Shown piece by piece: positions 28,581 through 37,051 of a stretch of 64,000 nucleotides of DNA. This stretch comes from Ch67 sp964491665. GTDB taxonomy: Bacteria; Pseudomonadota; Gammaproteobacteria; Pseudomonadales; Ketobacteraceae. The translations under genes and the position numbers were made by a program. The stretch's first letter is position 1; each line of letters begins with the position of its first letter. The notes below the pieces were generated by a model, which saw nothing but the letters and a program-made list of their open reading frames with translations, ran no database searches and was not told the DNA's origin. The DNA lies in contig CAZBII010000002.1 of assembly GCA_964491665.1 (NCBI GenBank), forward strand, positions 1 through 64,000. Direction: 5' to 3'.

Positions 28581-29542
28581 TCGATAAACCATTGCGTCGC
28601 GTCTGCCAGGGTTTCCTGTAGCGGACGCGATGTGTGGCCCAGCTCCTGCCGCGCGCGCGTGTCGTCGTAATACCAGTAACGCCGCGCCATCCACACCGCC
28701 TGCGAATCCAGTCCCAGCGACGGCGCCAGCCATTCACCCAGTTTACCCGCCACAGGCAACACCGCATCGGGCACCTGCAGGCGCGGTGGCGCCAGTCCGG
28801 TCACCTGCGCCGCTGCCGCAAAAAATTCCTGATACGTCTGGTTGACGCCACCCGCCAGATAGCGCCGCCCTGCCTGCCCCTTCTGCATGGACAGCACCAG
28901 CGCCGCCGCCGCATCGCGCACATCCATCGAATTGAGTCCGCCGGAGAAATACACCGGCAACTGGCCACGCAGATGCATCAGCAGCAGGCGCGACGAGGAA
29001 ATCAGCGCGTCGCCCGGCCCGTAACAGAAACAGGGATAGGTGAAAACGATGTCGATGTCTTTCGCAGCGGCGCGCACTTCCAGTTCCGCCTGTCGCTTGG
29101 CCTGAAAATAATTCACCGGATTACCGGCCAGGTTGTAGGGCGTGTCTTCATTCACCGGCGTTTTGTCGCCGCCCGCCAGCGCAAAGATCGACGCCAGATA
29201 CACCAGGCGCGGCACCGGTGTCGCTTTCAGTTCCTGCAGCAGATTATGGGTGACGGTGTAATTCAGATCATGCACACGGCGGGCTTCACTGCGCGCCGTA
29301 GAGATGTAGCCAGCCAGATGATAAACGCCAGCGAGACCACGCAGATGCGCGCGGAACGAATCCGGTTGCAGCAGATCGCCGTGCACCAGCTCCACCTCGG
29401 GGCGGTTCAGATCCGCCAGATGTTTTGGCAATGTCGACTGCCGCGTGAGAATTCTGGCCCGGTCGCCATTCGCCACGATCTGCCGCACCAGATGGGCACC
29501 GATAAAACCCGTCGCGCCTGTTACCAGAAAAGTCTTGCTCAT
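28538..29542 (-). CDS. Extended SDR, HpnA/dihydroflavonol-reductase-like
   Basis: A 334-residue NAD(P)-dependent SDR. Cofactor motif GATGFIGAHLVRQI is at the N-terminus, the active site has ASIFALAG, and the YxxxK pair is NYFQAKRQAE. YPCFCYGPGD and SMDVRDAAAALVLSM are typical of the HpnA/cinnamoyl-CoA-reductase-like branch. It is convergent with the flavoprotein gene, with a 43-base overlap at the 3' ends. Possible roles are reduction of a ketone or epimerisation on a lipid or sugar-lipid intermediate of the cluster. Hopanoid synthesis is not otherwise represented, so the hpnA symbol is withheld. Confidence 0.78.
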   Translation of the reverse strand: MSKTFLVTGATGFIGAHLVRQIVANGDRARILTRQSTLPKHLADLNRPEVELVHGDLLQPDSFRAHLRGLAGVYHLAGYISTARSEARRVHDLNYTVTHNLLQELKATPVPRLVYLASIFALAGGDKTPVNEDTPYNLAGNPVNYFQAKRQAELEVRAAAKDIDIVFTYPCFCYGPGDALISSSRLLLMHLRGQLPVYFSGGLNSMDVRDAAAALVLSMQKGQAGRRYLAGGVNQTYQEFFAAAAQVTGLAPPRLQVPDAVLPVAGKLGEWLAPSLGLDSQAVWMARRYWYYDDTRARQELGHTSRPLQETLADATQWFIDYGFCKAPPAFRKR

Positions 29543-29652
29543 AGGATTGCGCCGCCCACGCCTGTTAGCCGAGTAGATGACTATAACAAAGCGGCAAACA
29601 GCGCCTCAATTGCCCTACCCATTCTGCGTCGGGAAACGGATTTCACCGTTAC

Positions 29653-30612
29653 TCACTGCGCGTCCTGTTCCAGCTCGGCAAACACGCCGTCAGCTGCCTG
29701 CATGAAGTCATCGAGCGTCTGATTCCGCTGCAACTGCGCAAACGGCGGTTTCAGGCGAAACATTTCCTGACCCTGGGTTTCATACGGATCGGAATTCGCC
29801 ACATAGGACAGCACGCCCACGCCGATCAGACTCCAGGCCAGACAGTTCGCCAGCACCCAGCGCGAAACACGGCTGAGATTGGTCGCGGCCCACAGACTGG
29901 CCAGCAGCACACTGCACAGCAGCACACCCTCGCCCAGATTTTCAATCCACAGCACCACGCTGTCGCTGCTGAAACCAAAGCCGAGAAAATCTCCCGCCAC
30001 CGACAGTGCATACGCCAGCAGCACCAGCAGACTGCCCATCGACAGATGAAAACTGAAACGCACATCATGCACGGCAACCCGCCCGATCATGCCCCACACA
30101 CTGGCCCACACGAACGGCACGGCGAGAAACATCAGCGCTTCCAGCAGCAATTGCTGCAGCTTGGTTTCCGTGCCCTGTCCCAGATACTGCGCAAACGCAA
30201 ACACACCCAGCGTGATGATCAGCAGCGCCATCGCCACCACCGGCATCGCCACATAATCGGCCAGCATGCGTCCGGACGGCAGTTTGCGCGTGGCCGGAAT
30301 TTCATGCTCCGGCAGCAGCAGGCGGATGCGGGTGGCACCCAGATCGAATTCCTCGCCCGACTGCAACAGATGCGGCTGATGCAGTCGCCCCTTGCCCACC
30401 AGATAAGTGCCATTCTGCGAGGACGTATCCTGCACTTTCCAGTAACCGCTGTCGGCCTCGAACTGCAGCGCCAGATGCTGCGGGCACACATACGGGTCCG
30501 CCAGAATCACATCATTGCGGTAACTGCGGCCGATGCTCACATGCGCCGCGTTTTTCTTGATGCGCTCCTGCACCCGGCCGTTGCGGTCCAGCACCTCCAC
30601 TACGATTTCCAT
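29653..30612 (-). CDS. FHA domain membrane protein
   Basis: A 319-residue protein. The N-terminal FHA domain (residues ~1-100) has the GR motif VSIGRSYRND, a modified SxxH (VCPQHLAL, serine replaced by cysteine) and the conserved SQNGTYL asparagine, so it probably still binds phosphothreonine or acts as a scaffold. Four hydrophobic helices follow (MPVVAMALLIITLGVFAFA, LEALMFLAVPFVWASVW, MGSLLVLLAYALSVAG, VLANCLAWSLIGVGVLS). Its start lies inside the end of the S1 protease gene (13-base overlap), indicating a two-gene operon. It could tether or regulate that protease in response to the Ser/Thr kinase encoded at 45094. Confidence 0.85.
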   Translation of the reverse strand: MEIVVEVLDRNGRVQERIKKNAAHVSIGRSYRNDVILADPYVCPQHLALQFEADSGYWKVQDTSSQNGTYLVGKGRLHQPHLLQSGEEFDLGATRIRLLLPEHEIPATRKLPSGRMLADYVAMPVVAMALLIITLGVFAFAQYLGQGTETKLQQLLLEALMFLAVPFVWASVWGMIGRVAVHDVRFSFHLSMGSLLVLLAYALSVAGDFLGFGFSSDSVVLWIENLGEGVLLCSVLLASLWAATNLSRVSRWVLANCLAWSLIGVGVLSYVANSDPYETQGQEMFRLKPPFAQLQRNQTLDDFMQAADGVFAELEQDAQ

Positions 30613-31895
30613 TGCAGCGCTCCCATCAGGCGGCGGGTGACTTTCAGCGCATTATCGCGACTGACACCGGCCATGGAAAAATTCACCAGCATGCCCTGCC
30701 GCTCGGACGCCAGCGGCGCCAGCGACACCGACACGTCATGCAACGCGGGGAAACGCTTGTAGCGCCGCGCGCACCAATGCACCTTCCAGCTGGTGCCATT
30801 CAGGTCCACAAAGCTGTCCTCGCAGGCAAACGGCGTAACGTCGTCCTTGTAAGCGCTGTTGTTGATGTCGAGAAAAAACAGGTTTTCCATCTGCGTGTAA
30901 AACTGGAAGGGATTGAGTTTTTCGGTTTCGAACCAGCGGTACTGGATGCGGAAACTGCCGGTGTTGAAACTGCCGCTGAGGAACAGCGATTCGTCCACAT
31001 GACAGGTGCGGCTGGTGATCTGGTAGAGCGATTCCTTGTCGTCGCTCTTGTCGCCCCAGCATTTCACATAGGGTGCGATTTCGGTGGGCACGGTCACGGC
31101 GCCGAGCGGCTCCTGCTTCCAGTCGTGATCCAGCAGCTCCGCCACATAACGCTGCTGGTGAGCCAGCAATTGCTGCTCCAGCTGCGCATCCCAGGCCGGC
31201 GTGTCGGTCGCCGCCAGTGGCGTTTCCGTCAGCGTTCGCAGATGCTTCACCGGCACCAGAAAACTGATCTGGTTGCCGGCGGTGGAGACGTTAACGCCCA
31301 CCACCTCGCCGTCACGATCCAGCGTCGGGCCACCACTCATGCCGGGATTGAGCGAGCCGGTGAACAGCACACGTTCATACAGCGTGTGATCCACCAGGCC
31401 ATTGTAGGTGCCTTCCACCACTGTCATGCCCAGATCGTGGGGATTGCCGAGAGAGAAAATCCGCGTGCCCTTGTTCAGATCGTCCTGATGCAGCTGCAGG
31501 TAGGGCGTGCCGACGCGATCGTGCTGCAACAGCGCCAGATCGTTCACCACATCCACCGCCAGCAGGCGCATGCTGCCCTTGCTGCCATCCGACGCCAGAT
31601 ATTCGATCAGGTAGCCGTCCGGCTTTTTCACCGCGTCGGACACCACATGGTAATTGCTGGCCACGCGCCCGTCGGCACTGATCTGGAAACCGGACCCGAT
31701 CGACGCCTTGTTGCCGGAACTCTTTTCAATGATGCGGATTTGATAGATGGCATCCTTGTGGGCCTGATACAGACGGTTGGCATCATCCGTCACCACCGCA
31801 TGGGCGGGCAGGGAGGCGGGCAGGCAGGCAAGCAGGGCCAGAAACAGCATGAACAAAGGCAAGGCGGAGATCTCCCTCAAACAGCAGCGCAGCAT
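30600..31895 (-). CDS. Exported S1-family (trypsin-like) serine protease
   Basis: A 431-residue exported protein with a hydrophobic signal (residues ~10-33; LLAC could be a lipobox). The catalytic triad is visible: His83 in SNYHVVSD, Asp119 in DVVNDLALL, Ser187 in LNPGMSGGP. This is the trypsin/DegP-like protease fold but without a PDZ domain. The C-terminal ~220 residues are not recognised and contain four cysteines (KCWGDK, RTCHVD, FACEDS, HWCARR) that may form disulfides. AGGA lies 5 bases before the ATG. It is divergent from the MoxR gene and co-transcribed with the FHA membrane protein. It may cleave envelope proteins under phospho-signalling control, which is inference. Confidence 0.85.
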   Translation of the reverse strand: MLRCCLREISALPLFMLFLALLACLPASLPAHAVVTDDANRLYQAHKDAIYQIRIIEKSSGNKASIGSGFQISADGRVASNYHVVSDAVKKPDGYLIEYLASDGSKGSMRLLAVDVVNDLALLQHDRVGTPYLQLHQDDLNKGTRIFSLGNPHDLGMTVVEGTYNGLVDHTLYERVLFTGSLNPGMSGGPTLDRDGEVVGVNVSTAGNQISFLVPVKHLRTLTETPLAATDTPAWDAQLEQQLLAHQQRYVAELLDHDWKQEPLGAVTVPTEIAPYVKCWGDKSDDKESLYQITSRTCHVDESLFLSGSFNTGSFRIQYRWFETEKLNPFQFYTQMENLFFLDINNSAYKDDVTPFACEDSFVDLNGTSWKVHWCARRYKRFPALHDVSVSLAPLASERQGMLVNFSMAGVSRDNALKVTRRLMGALQWKS

Positions 31896-31957
31896 TGTGT
31901 CCTAAGCAGAACAGGTTGACCAGAACCGGACCCGCCGGTTCCCAGGGGTTTTGTGCT

Positions 31958-32926
31958 ATGGTTACCGCCACCGCATCATCCGCGAACGGCATCCGCATGA
32001 CTCAAGAACTCAGTGTAGAAGCAATCCAGCAGGGTTTCGCCAGCGCCGGCTATATTTGCAACCCCGCCATCGCCATGACCATGCTGCTGGCCTACAAGCT
32101 GGAAAAACCCGTACTGGTGGAAGGCCCCCCCGGCGTGGGCAAGACCGAACTGGCCAAGGCCACCGCCGCCCTGCTGAACTACGACCTGATCCGCCTGCAA
32201 TGTTATGAAGGTCTGGACGAATCCAAGGCCCTCTACGAGTGGAAATACGGCAAGCAGCTGCTGTACACGCAACTGCTGAAGGAAAAGCTCGGCGACCTGC
32301 TGAAAGGCGCGCACGATCTGCCTTCGTCCATCGAGCGCCTGCATGAATTCGGCGACGTTTTCTATTCCGAGGATTTCCTCGAACCGCGGCCGCTGCTGCA
32401 GGCCCTGCGGGCGGAAAAAGGCACCGTGCTGCTGATCGATGAAATCGACAAGGCCGACCACGAATTCGAATCCTTCCTGCTGGAAATGCTGTCCGACTAC
32501 CAGATCTCGATTCCCGAACTGGGCACCATCAAGGCCCGCCAGCATCCCATCGTCTTCCTCACCAGCAACAACACGCGGGAACTGAGCGACGCGCTGAAAC
32601 GTCGCTGCCTGCATCTTTATATTCCCTTTCCCGACGCCGCACTGGAACGCAAAATCATCCAGTCCCGCGTGCCGGGCGTGAACGAGCAGCTGCGCGAACA
32701 GCTGGTCAGCTTCGTCCAGCAGCTGCGCCAGCTCGACCTGAAAAAGCAGCCCGCCATCAGCGAAACCATCGACTGGGCGCGCACGCTGCTGTTGCTGCAC
32801 ACCGAAGCGCTGTCGGCAGACATGGTGGAGTCCACGCTCAACGTACTGCTCAAGCATGAGGAAGACATTTCCAGCGTGAAGGACGATCTGCGCAATCTGC
32901 TGGCGAAAATCCTGCCGCGGAAATAA
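31958..32926 (+). CDS. MoxR-family AAA+ ATPase
   Basis: About 322 residues. Walker A is GPPGVGKTELAKA, Walker B VLLIDEIDKADHE, and sensor 1 is FLTSNNTRELSDALKRRC with the arginine finger. MoxR ATPases act as chaperones that mature or insert cofactors into partner complexes and are usually paired with VWA-domain proteins, as here. Start choice: ATG 31958 has AGGGG nine bases upstream; ATG 31997 (MTQELSVEAIQQ) is an alternative closer to the family N-terminus. The VWA gene starts 4 bases after the stop. It is divergent from the S1 protease gene. Confidence 0.92.
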   Translation: MVTATASSANGIRMTQELSVEAIQQGFASAGYICNPAIAMTMLLAYKLEKPVLVEGPPGVGKTELAKATAALLNYDLIRLQCYEGLDESKALYEWKYGKQLLYTQLLKEKLGDLLKGAHDLPSSIERLHEFGDVFYSEDFLEPRPLLQALRAEKGTVLLIDEIDKADHEFESFLLEMLSDYQISIPELGTIKARQHPIVFLTSNNTRELSDALKRRCLHLYIPFPDAALERKIIQSRVPGVNEQLREQLVSFVQQLRQLDLKKQPAISETIDWARTLLLLHTEALSADMVESTLNVLLKHEEDISSVKDDLRNLLAKILPRK

Positions 32927-32930
32927 TGCC

Positions 32931-34307
32931 ATGGATCGCACACTGGTCGACTTCATCAAGGCGTTGCGCGGTGCCGGCGTGCGCACCTCCACCGCCGAAA
33001 CGCTGGACGCCGTGGCCGCCGTCAGACTGGTCGGCTACGGCAATCGCGACTATCTGAAATTCGCACTCGGCACCACGCTCGCCAAATCCGAAGACGACCA
33101 ACAGAAGTTCAGCGTCTGCTTCGACCAGTTTTTTTCCTTCAACGCGCTGGATAATTTCAGCGAGAAAAAGCCGGCAGCGCCGCAGACCGAATCCACCGTC
33201 AGCCGTCTGATCCAGAACCTGCGCCCGCAGCCACCCGCCGCGCAACAGCCACAATCGCAACTCGGCCAGATGCTGCTGCAGGGCAATCCGCAGCAGATCG
33301 CCGTGGCACTGGCGCAGGCCGCTGCCGCCGCCAACGTCAACCAGATCCGCGTCATGACGCAGCGTGGTCTTTATGGCCGGCGCATGATGATGCAGATGGG
33401 GCTGGCGGAGATGGAACAGGAAATGTGGAACGCCGAGCAGTCCAGCGATCCGCAGCAGCAACAGCTGGCGCAGAACCTGCGCGAAGCCCGCGAGCAACTG
33501 CGCGAGGAAGTGCGGCAATACGTGGAGCGGCAACTGCTGTTGCAGGCCGCCGGTGAAAGCCGGGCCTTGCGCGAATCCATCATGATGGAAGCCCGTCTCG
33601 ACAACCTGCGCGAATTAAAGGATGTGCAAACACTGGTGCGCAAACTGGCGAAACGGCTGGTGGCCACCCACTCGCGCCGGCGCAAGGTCTTCCAGCGCGG
33701 CAAGCTCGACGTGCGCACCACCATCCGCCGCAACATTCCCTACAGCGGCGTGCTGCTGGAAACCCACTGGAAAACCAAAAAAATCGACCGCCCGAAAGTC
33801 ATGGCCATCTGCGACGTCAGCGGCTCGGTCAGCCAGTACGCGAAGTTCCTGCTGATGTTTCTCTACAGCCTCACCGACGTGCTGAAAAACGTGCGCGCCT
33901 TTGCCTTCTCTTCCAACCTGGTGGAAGTCACGCAACTGTTCGACCAGCATGACCTGAACGACGCCATCGACGCCACGCTGAAACGGGTCGGCGGCGGCTC
34001 CACCGATTACGGCCGCTCGCTGCAAACCTTCACCGACCTGTGCCTGAACGAGATCGACAACCGCACCACCGTGATCATGCTGGGCGACGCCCGCAACAAC
34101 TACGGCGAACCGCGCACCGAACTGCTGCGTCAGATCCACGCCCGCAGCCGCCAGCTGATCTGGCTGAATCCGGAAAACCGCTCCCGCTGGGGCAGCGGCG
34201 ATTCCGAAATGAAACGCTATCGGCCCTACTGCACCTGGGCGGAGCCGGTGCAGTCACTGGCGCAGCTGGAGCGCTTCATCAGCCACCTTCTGCGCTACAA
34301 CAGCTAG
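32931..34307 (+). CDS. CoxE-like VWA-domain protein
   Basis: A 458-residue protein of the CoxE/VWA type. The N-terminal half is helical and Gln-rich (PPAAQQPQSQLGQMLLQ, a coiled-coil stretch AREQLREEVRQYVERQ). The C-terminal half is a von Willebrand A domain with the metal-site motif DVSGSVSQY and downstream GGGSTDYGRSL and MLGDARNN. No signal peptide is present, so it acts in the cytoplasm. MoxR/CoxE pairs help assemble metalloenzymes in several bacteria (e.g. carbon monoxide dehydrogenase); here no target enzyme is adjacent. It is in one operon with the MoxR gene. Confidence 0.9.
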   Translation: MDRTLVDFIKALRGAGVRTSTAETLDAVAAVRLVGYGNRDYLKFALGTTLAKSEDDQQKFSVCFDQFFSFNALDNFSEKKPAAPQTESTVSRLIQNLRPQPPAAQQPQSQLGQMLLQGNPQQIAVALAQAAAAANVNQIRVMTQRGLYGRRMMMQMGLAEMEQEMWNAEQSSDPQQQQLAQNLREAREQLREEVRQYVERQLLLQAAGESRALRESIMMEARLDNLRELKDVQTLVRKLAKRLVATHSRRRKVFQRGKLDVRTTIRRNIPYSGVLLETHWKTKKIDRPKVMAICDVSGSVSQYAKFLLMFLYSLTDVLKNVRAFAFSSNLVEVTQLFDQHDLNDAIDATLKRVGGGSTDYGRSLQTFTDLCLNEIDNRTTVIMLGDARNNYGEPRTELLRQIHARSRQLIWLNPENRSRWGSGDSEMKRYRPYCTWAEPVQSLAQLERFISHLLRYNS

Positions 34308-34371
34308 TCGCGCGCCAGCGTCTACACTCACTGAATCCCAACCCGTCCCCACTCACGCATCGAGAAGCCGC

Positions 34372-34647
34372 ATGTCCCAGAATCGCAACGCCCTGCCCGT
34401 GCCCCCCGAAGCCCAGTCCGCCGACGCCCATGAACTGATTCGCGCCTGGGACGTCAACGGCCACCAGCACGTCTCTATCAGCACCAGCCTCGGCGGCATG
34501 CCCAGGGAATTCGGCCAGCTACTGGCCCAGATCGCGCTGCATGCGGCGGCGGTGTATGAACGCAATGCGAAAAAACCCAGGGCCGACTGCCTGCGGGAAA
34601 TCCTCACCGGCTTCAAGGAAGAAGTGTCGAAGAACGTGGGACATTAA
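34372..34647 (+). CDS. Small protein, DUF5076 family
   Basis: A 91-residue soluble protein with the DUF5076 pattern: HELIRAWDVNGHQHVSISTS followed by a helix LLAQIALHAAAVYERN. The start has GAGAAG just upstream and lies 64 bases after the VWA gene. Function is unknown. Its closeness to the MoxR/VWA operon may be chance. The minus-strand terminator at 34683-34713 separates it from the convergent PAP2 gene. Confidence 0.8.
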   Translation: MSQNRNALPVPPEAQSADAHELIRAWDVNGHQHVSISTSLGGMPREFGQLLAQIALHAAAVYERNAKKPRADCLREILTGFKEEVSKNVGH

Positions 34648-34682
34648 AACGCAGGCCATTGATACGCGGAAAAAACGCAGCC

Positions 34683-34713
34683 AAAAAAAAGGGGAGATCG
34701 CCTGATCTCCCCC
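34683..34713 (-). terminator. Intrinsic terminator for the phosphoesterase-PAP2 operon
   Basis: A nine-base stem (GGGGAGATC/GATCTCCCC) with a four-base loop is followed, on the minus strand, by TTTTTTTT. It lies about 170 bases beyond the PAP2 stop codon at 34887, after the repeat-rich spacer. Confidence 0.75.
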
Positions 34714-34724
34714 ATCACCGGGAT

Positions 34725-34790
34725 ATGTAGATTCTTGGGGACACCCTGGTACTTTGCCACAGTGTTCGATCTACATGGCCCCAGAGTACC
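34725..34790. repeat. Interleaved inverted repeats in an intergenic spacer
   Basis: Three inverted pairs occur in the order 1-2-3-1'-2'-3': ATGTAGAT (34725-34732) with ATCTACAT (34769-34776), TGGGG (34736-34740) with CCCCA (34779-34783), and GGTACT (34748-34753) with AGTACC (34785-34790). The surrounding 34648-34886 spacer has no gene. The TTGGGGACA segment recalls repeats near REP-associated transposases, but no transposase is present, so this may be a remnant. Confidence 0.35.
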
Positions 34791-34886
34791 TGCAGGTTCC
34801 GCGTCATTTCATTGCCTTGCATCAATAGAAACCACTTGTCCACGCAGACTGTGTGGCCTCTACCTCTTCAGAGTAATGCCCCGGTA

Positions 34887-35435
34887 TCAGAGCAGTGAGC
34901 CGAACAGCGCCAGGAACAGGGTTGCGTTGAACAGGCCCAGCACCGCACCCATGAACACATCGCTGGGATAGTGCAGACCCAGCACCACCCGGCTAAGACC
35001 GGTCAGCAGCGCAAACGGAATCAGCAACAGGCCCAGCCAGGGAAATGCCTGCGTCAGCAGCGCGGCAAACGCCACCGCATGCATCGTGTGACCCGACGGA
35101 AAACTGTATTCATCCAGCGTGCGCGCGCCCTGCCGGATCTTGCGGTGCGCCACGAACGGACGCGGCCGCATCGAGCGCTTCTTGATGTAGCGGTATTCAT
35201 ACAGCCCCAGCATCGCCATGGCGAACATCAGCAGGCTGATCAGAAAACCGTGACTGCCGAGAAACACCGGCAGGAACAGCATGAAGCTGTACCAGAGCAC
35301 ACCATCACCCAGACGACTGACGCCCCTGAAGAACAGATGCACCGGCCCCTGCTCCAGCCACTGGTTCAGCATCAGGCACAATGCATAATCCCAGCGCACG
35401 GCCCTGCGTTTGGCGATATAAACCGGATTGCTCAT
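34887..35435 (-). CDS. PAP2-superfamily phosphatase, membrane bound
   Basis: A 182-residue membrane protein carrying the three PAP2 motifs: KKRSMRPRP, SFPSGHTMH and SRVVLGLHYPSDV, with several helices between. Such enzymes dephosphorylate lipid phosphates, for example undecaprenyl pyrophosphate, phosphatidate or phosphatidylglycerophosphate. Its start codon overlaps the stop of the upstream metallophosphoesterase gene (ATGA), so both are made together, suggesting two phosphate-removal steps on envelope lipids. Exact substrate is not predictable. Confidence 0.9.
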   Translation of the reverse strand: MSNPVYIAKRRAVRWDYALCLMLNQWLEQGPVHLFFRGVSRLGDGVLWYSFMLFLPVFLGSHGFLISLLMFAMAMLGLYEYRYIKKRSMRPRPFVAHRKIRQGARTLDEYSFPSGHTMHAVAFAALLTQAFPWLGLLLIPFALLTGLSRVVLGLHYPSDVFMGAVLGLFNATLFLALFGSLL

Positions 35436-36259
35436 GAGATCCTTCCTCCTTCCGTCACAGGGGATTGCGGCAGCGCATCCCAGTCATCCGCCAGCTCCTG
35501 CTCGCGCAGCAGCACTTCCTTGCGGTCCGCCCAGTGCACCAGTGCAAACTGGCCGTTTTTCTCTTCCACCAGCGCCGTACAGTGCTCCACCCAGTCTCCA
35601 TCGTTGCAGTACAGAACACCGTTCACCCGGCGCATCCCGCTCTGATGGATATGGCCACAGATGTAGCCGTCGTAACTCAGTTCCCGCGCCTTGTGCGCAG
35701 CAATCAGTTCAAACCGGCGAATGAATTCCGCCGCCTTGCCAATCCGGTTCTTGATGTGCCCCGCCAGCGACCAGTAGGGCAATTTCAGAAACCGGCGCAC
35801 CCCGTTCACCAGCGTATTCAGCCGCAGCAGCAGCGCGTGGGAAAAATCCCCCACCAGACTCCAGAAAACACCGGCGTGCATCACGCTGTCGAACTCGTCG
35901 CCGTGGCTCACAAAGAAGTGACGCCCGTCCGCCGTCTGGTGCACCTGATGCCGGTGTACTTCCACACCCCAGAACTTCTCCCCGCAAAAGCGCCGCAGCC
36001 GCGCGTCGTGATTGCCGGGAATGTAGACCACCCGCGTACCCTGACGCGCCAGTCGCAAAACCTCCTGCACCACATCCTCGTGCAGCGCCGTGAAGTTCAC
36101 CCGCTTGCGCATATAGAGCAGATCCACGATGTCACCTACCAGATACAGGAAATCCATGCGATGGTTCCGCAGGAAGTCCAGCAAATACTGTGCCTGACAA
36201 TCGGATGTGCCCAGATGGACGTCGGAAATGAAGACGGCACGAACGGATCGAGTGCTCAT
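35432..36259 (-). CDS. Metallophosphoesterase, LpxH-like UDP-2,3-diacylglucosamine diphosphatase family
   Basis: A 275-residue calcineurin-type phosphoesterase with all metal motifs: FISDVHLGTSD, LVGDIVDLL, YIPGNHDARLRR, VSHGDEFDS and ICGHIHQSG. This subgroup is often annotated as UDP-2,3-diacylglucosamine hydrolase, a lipid A enzyme, but it is longer than E. coli LpxH and may act on other substrates. The ATG at 36259 has GGGAGG seven bases upstream; the longer frame adds a basic, non-conserved leader. It overlaps the PAP2 gene by four bases. Confidence 0.85.
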   Translation of the reverse strand: MSTRSVRAVFISDVHLGTSDCQAQYLLDFLRNHRMDFLYLVGDIVDLLYMRKRVNFTALHEDVVQEVLRLARQGTRVVYIPGNHDARLRRFCGEKFWGVEVHRHQVHQTADGRHFFVSHGDEFDSVMHAGVFWSLVGDFSHALLLRLNTLVNGVRRFLKLPYWSLAGHIKNRIGKAAEFIRRFELIAAHKARELSYDGYICGHIHQSGMRRVNGVLYCNDGDWVEHCTALVEEKNGQFALVHWADRKEVLLREQELADDWDALPQSPVTEGGRIS

Positions 36260-36427
36260 GGATGGCCTCCCGGTTTGCGCCAGACTAGACCGCCACCGGG
36301 ACGAAACCTTTACACTTTGATGAACAAACCGTGACAGCGCTTTCCGGCGCAGGCGCCCACCACTCGACAACCGCAGTCCGGCACGCCTACCATGCGCCTT
36401 TCCCCCAGCCGCAAGGACCCTGCCCCC

Positions 36428-37042
36428 GTGAACAACGCCGCTACCCGCCTGATTTTTCTTCTGTTATTGAGTCTGTTGCAGGCCTGCTCCAGCACCCAGG
36501 TGCAGGAAGCCTGGCGCCAGCCCGGCTACCACCCGCCCAAAGCGCAGAAAATCCTGGTGGTGGCGCTGGCGGCCAACGACAGCACCCGCCGCGCCGTGGA
36601 GAATTCATTTGTCGCCGCACTGGAGGAAAAAGGACTGGTGGCGATCGCCTCGAACACCTGGATCGCCGATGGCACCCAGGTCACCCGCGAGGCGCTGATC
36701 CCCATTGTGGAGCAGAACGGCATCACCACCGTGCTCATATCGAGCATTCGCGACATCCAGAAAGCCGCCGCCTACCAGCCGGCACCGGCCGCAGCCGGCG
36801 ATGACGGCCTGTTTCGCAACATCGACACCTACTACGCCTACAGCAGCACCGGCCAGCACGAAGGCGGCACCTACGCCCCGATTCTGGAATACGTGATTGA
36901 AACCAACCTGTTCGACGCCACCAGCCGCAAGCTGAGCTGGTCGGTGATCACCCGCACCAGCGCGCCGAAGGACATGAAGAAGGGAATTGAAGGTGTAACG
37001 GAAGCCGTGCTGAAACAGGGGGCGAAGGACGGCGTGCTGTAA
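36428..37042 (+). CDS. Putative lipoprotein (DUF4136-like, weak)
   Basis: About 204 residues, with a lipoprotein signal LIFLLLLSLLQAC. The GTG at 36428 has AAGGAC upstream; an ATG at 36392 is also possible, with a longer n-region. The mature part looks alpha/beta (KILVVALAANDSTRRAVENSF, GITTVLISSIRDIQ, YAPILEYVIETNLFDATSRKLSW). This resembles the DUF4136-type envelope lipoproteins, but the match is loose. It is divergent from the phosphoesterase gene. Function unknown. Confidence 0.65.
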   Translation: MNNAATRLIFLLLLSLLQACSSTQVQEAWRQPGYHPPKAQKILVVALAANDSTRRAVENSFVAALEEKGLVAIASNTWIADGTQVTREALIPIVEQNGITTVLISSIRDIQKAAAYQPAPAAAGDDGLFRNIDTYYAYSSTGQHEGGTYAPILEYVIETNLFDATSRKLSWSVITRTSAPKDMKKGIEGVTEAVLKQGAKDGVL

Positions 37043-37051
37043 GCCGTGCCG

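Noticed and set aside
25456..29542. Hopanoid biosynthesis (HpnE plus HpnA).
   Set aside because: No squalene-hopene cyclase or other hpn gene is present; the similarity is at superfamily level only.
34725..34790. tRNA or small structured RNA gene.
   Set aside because: The stems do not form a cloverleaf, and no tRNA T-loop or acceptor pattern is present.
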